This document shows, in pieces, positions 53,662 to 61,036 of a stretch of DNA of 64,000 nucleotides (positions are counted from its first letter, which is position 1; each line of letters starts with the position of its first letter). Source of the stretch: Bradyrhizobium sp. RP6 (GTDB lineage Bacteria > Pseudomonadota > Alphaproteobacteria > Rhizobiales > Xanthobacteraceae); NCBI RefSeq assembly GCF_003837805.1, contig NZ_RQIT01000004.1, positions 124,001-188,000 on the forward strand. Reading direction: 5' to 3'. A program made the position numbers and the translations under genes. The notes beneath the pieces were generated by a model. That model had not been told where the DNA came from. It made no database searches and was given only the letters and a program-made list of their open reading frames with translations.

Positions 53662-54049
53662 GCCTCACCGCTTGACCCACGAAAATACTCATAGCGTCAA
53701 AAACAGGCGTCGCAGGAGCGCAGCTCCTGGCGATCAGACCATAGGCGATCACCTGCAGACCGCTCGCGGCCATGCCTTGTGGAAGATCTTTGGCCTGCTT
53801 GCCATGATCGGCAGTGAGGAGGCAGATTCAAGCGAGACCGGCGCGACAGCCCTTTTTTCTCGCGCTCTTCGGCCTCCGCCACCCTGCGAATGGCGCCGTC
53901 AACGGCTAAGCATCACGCTACCTCAGATACCGGCGGCGTCGAACTATCCACCTGTGATTCCAGCCCGCTCTCCCCGGTGTCTTAATTGGACGAAGACACG
54001 AGAATCACAGACAAGAGTCGAGGTCCCGCAATCAGACAACTGGTCCCCG
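53662..54049. other. Spacer before the XRE operon
   Basis: About 390 bases without a supported gene. A long frame leads into the XRE gene but has no protein-like features before 54050. It is probably the junction between the scrambled segment and the operon. Confidence 0.35.
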
Positions 54050-54298
54050 ATGGGTCGACCCAGCAAGAAGCCTCCCGCCAACCTCGCCCGTAATGCGCGG
54101 ACCTTGGGCGAAAACGTGCGTCGGCTGCGGCAATTGGCAGAGCTGTCACAAGAAGAGCTTGCTGAAGCTGCCGATCTTCGCCAGGCTCTGATAAGCGAAA
54201 TCGAACGCGGCGAAGCGAATCCCCGGCTAGAGTCGCTGACGAAGATTGCCGATGCGCTGAAAGTGCGATTGACCGATCTGTTCAGCCACGATCGATAG
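54050..54298 (+). CDS. XRE-family HTH repressor
   Basis: An 82-residue single-domain regulator: ENVRRLRQLAELSQEELAEA, then LRQALISEIERGEANPRLES, the lambda-Cro/XRE helix-turn-helix at about 20-77. Apart from a short basic N-terminus it is only the DNA-binding domain, like controller proteins of restriction-modification and phage loci. An 18-bp palindrome overlapping a promoter begins 77 bases after its stop, ahead of the following operon, and is its likely operator. Confidence 0.85.
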   Translation: MGRPSKKPPANLARNARTLGENVRRLRQLAELSQEELAEAADLRQALISEIERGEANPRLESLTKIADALKVRLTDLFSHDR

Positions 54299-54358
54299 TC
54301 GGCTGGCCTCCCCTGGCGAGATCGTAATCTCAACTTGGCAGCGCCATTGGGCGGCCTA

Positions 54359-54392
54359 TTGACATTCCTACTTCTATACGCTATATCGTATA
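54359..54392 (+). promoter_or_regulatory. Promoter with overlapping palindromic operator
   Basis: TTGACA at 54359-54364, 17 bases, then TATATC at 54382-54387: a sigma70-like promoter with consensus spacing. TATACG-CTATAT-CGTATA at 54375-54392 is an inverted repeat covering the -10 hexamer, so a bound repressor would block the polymerase. The local AT-richness stands out. The XRE protein just upstream is the obvious candidate to bind it. Confidence 0.6.
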
Positions 54393-54428
54393 AATCAAGA
54401 CGAAGTGCCGCGTCCGAATGAGAGTGAC

Positions 54429-55271
54429 ATGCCGATTGATCCCACCCTCGGTCTGTTGACCACCGACGAAGCCATCTCGCGCGCAGCGAAGCAGGTCGTC
54501 GCCAGCGCGCTCGATGCGACCTCTTCGATCGATCCGATCATCGGCGCCGAATTCTCGCGCGCGTTCTCCTTCGCGGGACTGGTCGTGCAGCGCCATGGCC
54601 TCCTCATCCAGCGGGTGCTGGCCGATACTCTGGCCTCTAGCGGCCGGTTCGAGGTGCTGATGGAAAGCCCCATCCCGATCACCGCGGCCGCTCTCGATCT
54701 GCTGGCGTCGGAAAACTCCGAGAAGGATCTCTCCAGCATCAAGCTCAAGTCGGATTCCCGTGTGGAGCGCTCGGTTATGGTGGACATCGTCGTCATCGAC
54801 GAGACCAAGCGTTGGGCCGGAGTCTACGACGTGAAAAGAGGCAATGGAGAGACGACCTGGAAGACGCGCAAGCCGATCGAGAATGATTTGCGCGCGGCGC
54901 GTCTGGTCCTCCAGTCGCATCTCAAGAAGCTTGGATACGACGTCGACCACGTCGACTCCGCAGTCATCGACTATTACGGCTCCTCCGGCTTTCCCCGCAA
55001 CATCAAGATCAGCGGCGGCGAGCTCGATCGCCATTTTGGCGTTCCCATCACCGACAAGATCGACAACATGACGGTGGCCCTCCGCGACGAGGTGCACGCC
55101 GGTCTGCTCCAGATTCTCGACCCGGTCATTCGCAAGCTGTCCGCGTCGCAGACGAAGGTCGCCACCGAACAGCCCGTGCGCACGACGGCCGAGGGCGCCG
55201 TCCGGGTCGCCGATATTCTGCAGGCCCGGCCCCGCGGCCCCGATCAGTGGCAGGCCGGTTTCGCGCGTTAG
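54429..55271 (+). CDS. Unknown protein with PD-(D/E)xK-like signature
   Basis: A 280-residue protein without a family I can name. The centre has MVDIVVID (D119) and then WAGVYDVKRG (D134-x-K136), about 15 residues apart, with helices after it (ENDLRAARLVLQSHLKKLGY). This spacing of Asp, Asp-x-Lys on adjacent strands resembles the PD-(D/E)xK nuclease core; that assignment is inference. The start at 54429 follows GAGAGTGAC; ATG 54405 is also in frame. First gene of the operon, directly behind the operator-promoter. Confidence 0.6.
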   Translation: MPIDPTLGLLTTDEAISRAAKQVVASALDATSSIDPIIGAEFSRAFSFAGLVVQRHGLLIQRVLADTLASSGRFEVLMESPIPITAAALDLLASENSEKDLSSIKLKSDSRVERSVMVDIVVIDETKRWAGVYDVKRGNGETTWKTRKPIENDLRAARLVLQSHLKKLGYDVDHVDSAVIDYYGSSGFPRNIKISGGELDRHFGVPITDKIDNMTVALRDEVHAGLLQILDPVIRKLSASQTKVATEQPVRTTAEGAVRVADILQARPRGPDQWQAGFAR

Positions 55272-55377
55272 GCAGCGCGTAAATCGCAATCTGACCGTAT
55301 GTCGAGGACGACGCCGCCTCCTTAGCGGCAGCGGCCTCGGCCTTGCACGAGGCGATTCGTGGCGTAGGAGTTCAACG

Positions 55378-55971
55378 ATGGATGAAGCGAAGGCCGACAA
55401 CACGCAGGAGCGGAATGGTCGCCCCCTGGAAGGCCCGCGTTTCGCCGTCGCAGGGCAAGCTGGCCCGACGTTGCCGCTCGACCCGGCGTGGGGGCTGACG
55501 CGGTTGTCTCCCTGGCCGTATAAACCCAACGACACTTCCCCCCTGGCGTGGTGGCGCCGGTTGCCGCCGGACTCGTTTCACGATGCCGAACGCTCGCTGT
55601 TGCGCGCGACGCTCGGAGATGTCCGCGTCCTCCGCGGCGGGAATGACCTCGCCGCCGCTCTTCAAGGCGATGCAGTCGCCGCCGTCGGCGCCGCGTTGGG
55701 CCTGATGCCGATCACGGAGGTCACGTTGCCGGTCGACGTCACCATGTCGTGCCTCCTGTACACCGCACTCAAGCAGGATGCGACGGCCGCGCTGGTGATG
55801 TCGCAGATCGCTGGCCTCACCGATCTCGGCCACGGGTTCGCGATCGAGCTCGCTGGATCCTGGTTCAAATACGGCCGCCGACATTCGGACGATCCACGCA
55901 AGTTCGACCTGGCGGAAGACGTCCTTCTTATCGCGTTCCGGCAGCGTCAGAACGGGGACCATGGCGCATGA
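55378..55971 (+). CDS. Unknown protein of the XRE-linked operon
   Basis: A 197-residue protein of unknown family. The N-terminal 60 residues are Pro/Gly-rich (GLTRLSPWPYKPNDTSPLAW); the rest is helical (LPVDVTMSCLLYTALKQDAT; LGHGFAIELAGSWFKYGRRH). TAGGAG lies 7 nt before the ATG. Its stop overlaps the next start as ATGA, so translation is coupled through the rest of the operon. It probably binds one of the operon partners rather than being an enzyme. Confidence 0.6.
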   Translation: MDEAKADNTQERNGRPLEGPRFAVAGQAGPTLPLDPAWGLTRLSPWPYKPNDTSPLAWWRRLPPDSFHDAERSLLRATLGDVRVLRGGNDLAAALQGDAVAAVGAALGLMPITEVTLPVDVTMSCLLYTALKQDATAALVMSQIAGLTDLGHGFAIELAGSWFKYGRRHSDDPRKFDLAEDVLLIAFRQRQNGDHGA

Positions 55972-56033
55972 AGCTTCAGGTGTTCTCGGACCTGCATGTT
56001 GACGATAACGACGGTTCGGAGAACGAAGCATGA
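55968..56033 (+). CDS. 21-codon metallophosphoesterase N-terminal stub
   Basis: ATG 55968 overlaps the upstream stop and encodes MKLQVFSDLHVD, the classic opening of calcineurin-like phosphoesterases with the D-x-H metal motif. Only nine further residues follow before a stop, which in turn overlaps the next start (ATGA at 56030). The stub contains the GGAG ribosome site of the AAA+ gene. It looks like an internally deleted phosphoesterase kept as a translation-coupling element, or a chance match; deletion is the better explanation given the exact motif. Confidence 0.5.
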   Translation: MKLQVFSDLHVDDNDGSENEA

Positions 56034-57604
56034 GCACGAGCGAGGACGCCGATGATCTCGGCCTTTCGGCAGAGGCCAACGACGCGGTCTCGACCGGCGC
56101 AGCGGCGGATTCGGTCGACACGAACGCTAGTCTGAAGGATCTTCCCCGGCTGCTCCGCTATGCCATGCTCGTCACCAACAGTGCTGACCATATTGAGCAG
56201 CGGCTGATCGCCGAGATCGACGAGTTGTGTCCGCAGCTCCCTCAGAATACGGCTTGGGCCAAAGCGTCCGGCGTCGATCCCGGACTCGCGCTCGCCGCCG
56301 AACTCGACCACCGCGCCGTCGTCCAGAACGAGCCGAACCTGCGCAGCCTCGCCGATTGCGCGAGATTGGTGTGCCTGCCGACGCCCAGCGATCGGACCTA
56401 TTTCGCGGACTATCGCAGGGTCGGCAAGGCGCTGATCCAGGCTTTCCAGGCCGCCTCGCGGCACGTCGAGGACGAGCTCTGCTGCGACCTCGAGCGTTTT
56501 GTCTTTGGCTGGGCGGCCTTGCCTTCTTGCACCGACCTGCTGTCGAAGACAGCTTCCGCGGCGCGGAACGCCGCCTTCTTGGGTAACCGAATGGCAGCGT
56601 GCCGCGTTGCTGCGGCGGAAAAGACGGCTTGGCGGAGGGCCAAGGAGCAGGAGGAGCGCAGGAGGCAGGAGGAGGCCGAAGAAGAGGCCGTCGAAGGCGA
56701 GGAGCAAGCTGCATCAGTTGTCGCAGAAGCTGTGCCCGGACGTGAGCTGGTGGTCGCTCGCCTAAGCAGCGAAGCGATGAAGAACACGAAGCTGAAGGAC
56801 ATCCTCGGTCCGCTTAAGAGTGTCATCAACACGCCGCTGCCGCTGGTCGAGGTGCCCCCGCTGTACGAGGTCCGATCCAAGCTCCTGTTCGAATTCCCCT
56901 ATGCACTCGAAGTCATCGATTTTGCGCTGGCCGACTTGGTTGGCCGGGCCACGGTCCGCCTTCGTCCGCTGCTGCTGGTTGGCGACGTTGGCGGCGGCAA
57001 GAGCAGGTTCGCGCGGCGGCTCGGCGAAGTACTCGGCCTGCCGGTTTGGCGCACTGACGCCAGCCGGAGCGACGGCGCCGCGTTCGGCGGTACCGACCGG
57101 CGCTGGTATTCGGCCGAGCCCTGTCATCCGTTTCTCGCGATCGCACAGGGCAAGACCGCGAGCGCTCTGATCCTGCTGGATGAAATTGAGAAGGCGGCAA
57201 CGCGATCAGATTATGGTCGCCTCTGGGATTGTTTGCTCGGATTTCTCGAGCCCGAGACAAATGCCCGCTATCCGGATCCGGCACTCCAGACCAACTTGGA
57301 CCTTTCCCAGGTCTCGTACATTGCCACCGCCAACAGCCTCGATCCCCTGCCCTCGCCCATCCGCGACCGGTTTCGCGTGGTGAGCTTTCCGAAACCGACC
57401 GCCGGCGATCTCGATGCGCTGTTGCCGGCCGTGATCGCCGATCTCGCCAGGGAGCGCGGCCTCGATGCGAGCTGGGTTCCGCCGCTCGACGGTGCCGAAC
57501 ACGCCGCCGTCACACGCAACTGGCGCGGCGGCTCGGTCCGACGGTTGCGCCGCATTGTCGAGGCGATCCTGCGCGAGCGCGATCTCCATGCCACGAGGAA
57601 CTGA
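56030..57604 (+). CDS. Lon-like AAA+ ATPase
   Basis: A 524-residue ATPase. The helical N-terminal half ends in a charged coiled coil (about 196-226, Glu/Arg-rich). The AAA+ core has Walker A GDVGGGKS (318-325), Walker B ILLDEIEK (381-388), sensor N435 in ATANSLD and the Arg finger region RDRFRV. The core resembles the Lon ATPase domain, but no Lon protease domain follows. GGAG 8 nt upstream supports the ATG. It would remodel protein or nucleic-acid complexes for its operon partners. Confidence 0.8.
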   Translation: MSTSEDADDLGLSAEANDAVSTGAAADSVDTNASLKDLPRLLRYAMLVTNSADHIEQRLIAEIDELCPQLPQNTAWAKASGVDPGLALAAELDHRAVVQNEPNLRSLADCARLVCLPTPSDRTYFADYRRVGKALIQAFQAASRHVEDELCCDLERFVFGWAALPSCTDLLSKTASAARNAAFLGNRMAACRVAAAEKTAWRRAKEQEERRRQEEAEEEAVEGEEQAASVVAEAVPGRELVVARLSSEAMKNTKLKDILGPLKSVINTPLPLVEVPPLYEVRSKLLFEFPYALEVIDFALADLVGRATVRLRPLLLVGDVGGGKSRFARRLGEVLGLPVWRTDASRSDGAAFGGTDRRWYSAEPCHPFLAIAQGKTASALILLDEIEKAATRSDYGRLWDCLLGFLEPETNARYPDPALQTNLDLSQVSYIATANSLDPLPSPIRDRFRVVSFPKPTAGDLDALLPAVIADLARERGLDASWVPPLDGAEHAAVTRNWRGGSVRRLRRIVEAILRERDLHATRN

Positions 57605-57605
57605 T

Positions 57606-59033
57606 ATGCCCGACAACACTGACACGAACTCCAAGCCGACGCCGTCCAAGCGCTTGCCGCCGCGTCCGATGCGATTGCCGGGGATAACGCCGCCGACCGT
57701 CGCAAGAGCGGTCCGAAATGCCGATACCATCCCCGACAACCGCATCAGGACCGATACCATGACCGCCCCACAGATCGTCTGCCCCAACTGCAAGACGCAG
57801 ATCCCCGTGACGGACGCGCTCGCCGAACCTCTCGTCGCTGACGCACGCCGACGTTTCGAGCAGCAGCTGGCGGACAAGGAAGCGGCCTTCGGCCGCCGTG
57901 AGGCTCAGCTGCGCGAGGCGCAGAGCGAGCTCAGCAGGGCGCGCGAGACCATCGACGAGCAGGTGGCAGCGAAACTGAAGGCGGAGCGCTCCGCCATCGC
58001 GGCAGCCGAGGCCAAGAGGGCACGACTTGCCCTGGCCGACGAAATCACGGCGCGCGACCAGCAGCTGACGGACATGCAGCAGCTGCTGGCGACTAACGCG
58101 GAGAAGCTGGCCGTGGCGCAGAAGGCCCAGGCGGATGTGTTGCGCAAGGAGCGCGAGCTGGACGACGCCAAGCGGGAGCTCGATCTCACCGTCGAAAAGC
58201 GGATCCAGGACGGCCTCGCCGGCGTGCGTGACAAGGCCAGGTTGGAGGCAGAAGACGCTCTCAGGGCCAGGGTCGCCGAGAAGGAGGCGCAGATCGCAGG
58301 CATGCAGCGGCAGATTGAGGATCTGAAGCGCAGGGCCGAGCAAGGATCGCAGCAGTTGCAGGGCGAGACTTCGGAGCTCGAACTCGAGGCCCTGCTGCGC
58401 GCGAACTTCCCCGGCGATCTCATCGAGCCTGTCCTCACCGGCCAGAACGGTGGTGATCTGCTGCATCGCGTGCTTGGCCCCGGAGGCCAGGTGTGCGGCA
58501 CCATCCTCTGGGAATCCAAGCGCACCAAAAACTGGAGCCACGACTGGCTCGCCAAGGTCAGGAATGACCAGCGTGCCGCGAGGGCGGAAATCTCGTTGAT
58601 CGTCTCCAGCGCCCTGCCGAAGGGACTCGAAACCTTCGACGTCATCGACAACGTCTGGGTCGCGGCCCCCCGTTTCTCGATCCCTCTCGCCACCGTCCTG
58701 CGCCAATGGCTAATCGACGTCGCGGCCAGCCGCGCCGCTCAGGAAGGTCAGCAGACCAAGATGGAGTTGGTCTACGCCTACCTGACGGGCCCCCGCTTCC
58801 GCCAGCGCATCGACGCCATCGTCGAGCGCTTCACCGACATGCACCAGGACCTCGACCGCGAGCGGAAGACGATGACCCGCCTCTGGGCCAAGCGCGAAGA
58901 GCAGCTCCGCGGCGTGCTGGACTCGACGGCGGGCCTCTACGGCGACCTGCAGGGTATCGCCGGCCGAGCGATGCAGGAGATCGAGAGCCTCGACGTGCTG
59001 ATGATCGAGGTGGAGGAGAAAGCGGCGGAGTGA
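57606..59033 (+). CDS. DUF2130 coiled-coil, nuclease-like protein
   Basis: A 475-residue DUF2130 protein. A 50-residue disordered extension precedes MTAPQIVCPNCKTQIPVTDA, a zinc-ribbon-like start. A long coiled coil covers about 75-245. The conserved domain follows, with GTILWESKRTKNWSHDW, a PD-(D/E)xK-type E-x-K strand, then DQRAARAEISLIVSSALPKG. The start at 57606 lies 1 base after the AAA+ stop (GAGGA upstream). DUF2130 proteins are predicted to be DNA-acting, but I know no proven activity. Last gene of the operon. Confidence 0.8.
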   Translation: MPDNTDTNSKPTPSKRLPPRPMRLPGITPPTVARAVRNADTIPDNRIRTDTMTAPQIVCPNCKTQIPVTDALAEPLVADARRRFEQQLADKEAAFGRREAQLREAQSELSRARETIDEQVAAKLKAERSAIAAAEAKRARLALADEITARDQQLTDMQQLLATNAEKLAVAQKAQADVLRKERELDDAKRELDLTVEKRIQDGLAGVRDKARLEAEDALRARVAEKEAQIAGMQRQIEDLKRRAEQGSQQLQGETSELELEALLRANFPGDLIEPVLTGQNGGDLLHRVLGPGGQVCGTILWESKRTKNWSHDWLAKVRNDQRAARAEISLIVSSALPKGLETFDVIDNVWVAAPRFSIPLATVLRQWLIDVAASRAAQEGQQTKMELVYAYLTGPRFRQRIDAIVERFTDMHQDLDRERKTMTRLWAKREEQLRGVLDSTAGLYGDLQGIAGRAMQEIESLDVLMIEVEEKAAE

Positions 59034-59154
59034 ATGTCGCATGCCCAGGAAGCGGCTACTTAGCTTTGTACCGAAACCCGAAGAGTCCACCTGACGGATC
59101 AGTGTCGGTCAGTACAAGACGGATAACGATCAAACACTTAACCGCACACTTCGA

Positions 59155-60213
59155 TCAAACGTTCGAATTCGAAGACTTAGGAGCCCAAAAGGCGCTTCGA
59201 GCCGCGGTAACTGTCGTTGGCTGCTGGCGTGCGATTTTCGACTTGGCTCGTGCACCGGCTCGCACTTTCGCCAGTTCCTCAACGCAAATGGCGAGGGGCG
59301 AGCGTCCGGGAACGGGTTTCCATCCCTTGTTGGCCTTTCCATAGTGAGACGCCGCGGTTTCGGCCGAAGCGTGGCCCATGATCGACGCGATTTCGAATGG
59401 GGTGTAACCTGCGCGAGCCAAGGTCGCGCGACCTTGCGAACGGGTCGATTTTAGGGTGATACCGATTGCCCAAGGTACGCCTCGGCGCAATCGCCGAAGC
59501 GCGCCACCGTAGCGCCTGACCAGTCGCGTGGGATCCCCGACCTGGTCCAGATCCTGCTGAAGCAAGGCGAGCAGCTTTCTGAAATCGGGCAGCTCCCAAT
59601 CCAGAATTGCGTCCATTAGGCCGATCTTTCTGAATTCCCCGGTCCCCTTTCTATTGGTCGGCGACCACTTTGCGGACCGGACGATCAAATGCCTTCCGAT
59701 CAGCTGGGCGCCAAGAAGCTCCCGCGGTCGGGTCAGAAGTTCTGGGCCATATTCCAGCAACCCACCCACGATTTGGTAGGTACGGTGTTCTTTTGAATAC
59801 GCCAAGCTGGCCAACGTGCCGAAGCTCTCCGGCTTTACATGTTTTCGCGATTGGGCGGAGGTTCGGACCTCAGAAACGTTAGAACCGATTGACGGCCAAC
59901 CTCCCTCCGGCATCAGGCGCGCGACCAGGGCTTCGGCCTCCTGTTGATCGAGCCGACCGGCTTCATATTCGTCGCGACAATGCTGAAGAATAGTGGCTCG
60001 ATAGAGATAGAATGAACGAACCTTCAGGTTCGCAGCACGCGATCGAATATCCTCAATCAAATCAACTAAGGATACGGCGCGATTGAGTTTGCGAGCAAGA
60101 GTTCGCTCCATTCCCGCGTGTCGCTGACGATACGCAGCTTCGGTTTCAGGCGTCCTAGAGCGCACGATGCCGGCGAGATCGGACCGCTCAAGGCACTCGG
60201 GGAAGCGACGCAT
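59155..60213 (-). CDS. Tyrosine recombinase/integrase (diverged)
   Basis: A 352-residue integrase-like protein. The catalytic domain is recognisable from a first Arg near 162-164 (LLTRPREL), R258 in LKSTRSQGRATLARAGY, H281 in SIMGHASAETAASHY and the nucleophile Y291. The box II HxxR is altered to STRSQ, so the histidine before the Arg is missing. It lies between the DUF2130 operon and the giant unknown gene. Such an enzyme would be expected to move the island using a tRNA-type attachment site. Confidence 0.72.
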   Translation of the reverse strand: MRRFPECLERSDLAGIVRSRTPETEAAYRQRHAGMERTLARKLNRAVSLVDLIEDIRSRAANLKVRSFYLYRATILQHCRDEYEAGRLDQQEAEALVARLMPEGGWPSIGSNVSEVRTSAQSRKHVKPESFGTLASLAYSKEHRTYQIVGGLLEYGPELLTRPRELLGAQLIGRHLIVRSAKWSPTNRKGTGEFRKIGLMDAILDWELPDFRKLLALLQQDLDQVGDPTRLVRRYGGALRRLRRGVPWAIGITLKSTRSQGRATLARAGYTPFEIASIMGHASAETAASHYGKANKGWKPVPGRSPLAICVEELAKVRAGARAKSKIARQQPTTVTAARSAFWAPKSSNSNV

Positions 60214-61036
60214 TTAAGACTACCTGGGTTATATTACAGCTCCTTGGCCCCAGCATGAGGACAATCGCGCAAGACGCAATAGCTGCCGAATGCGTTGGTC
60301 TGCCCAGGTACCGATTGGACCTGACAAGCGATTGCTCAGATCGTCACTCAGCTGCCCGTCCGCACGTCGAAATCGCTTGGCTGCACTCCTACGAATGGGA
60401 AGCTAAGTGTTCAGAGCTACCTATCGCAGTGTGTCGGAGGCTCAACACACACTGCGATAGATTTACAAGATACCCGTGCCAAATGGCACTTTTGAGCATA
60501 TGCGGAGAGTCACCGTCTCGTCGGTGATAACGGGCCATTACCGGAGACTCCTGATCTCCCCGGTCTGTGACTTTAGCTTCATATTTTTGCTCAACCGAAC
60601 TAGGCCAGTGCAAATGAGCGGGCACATCCCCAACGGCCTATGCCGTAGGGGATGGCCGAGGGCCATGATTTATTTGCGATGACGAGTACCCAATGCAGCG
60701 TGCAGCAGCTCCCTGTCCTGTGAAGGATTGCGAATGGGAGTGGCAAAGCGCGCTCGAAGGATTTAAGGGCCTTTGTATGAGATGCGGTTGGGCACCCGAA
60801 GAATGGCAAGGGACCACCAACCGGAGAATGCCTCCGCTTAGTTGCCAAGCCCCTTTTTTCCACGTCGCGCCGGCCGCGCTACTGCCACGACATATGCTGT
60901 TGCCACATCTCGAACGCGGTGGGATGCCGTAAGTCCCGGCATAGCCGAAGCGGCGTTCACGGCGCTGGACGAAAGTACGCCTGCATACATTCACTCAAAC
61001 CTTTGACTGCCAACCGGATACTCATAAAATCAACCT
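60214..61036. other. Intergenic region with a strong hairpin
   Basis: About 820 bases with no firm gene. A 79-residue plus-strand frame at 60693-60932 has Cys pairs (CPVKDC, CMRCGW) that could form a zinc finger, but its start is poorly supported. The region contains the hairpin described separately and presumably the promoter of the large gene at 61037. Confidence 0.4.
60421..60460. repeat. 14-bp perfect inverted repeat (hairpin)
   Basis: CTATCGCAGTGTGT (60421-60434) and its exact complement ACACACTGCGATAG (60447-60460) flank a 12-nt loop. It is not followed by a T-tract, so it is not an ordinary terminator. It lies about 210 bases upstream of the integrase gene start, where recombinase-binding or mRNA structures are common. 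Confidence 0.6.

Noticed and set aside
60693..60932. A 79-codon zinc-finger-like gene
   Set aside because: Two Cys pairs are suggestive, but the second half is low complexity and the start is weak; kept only as a note in the gap entry.
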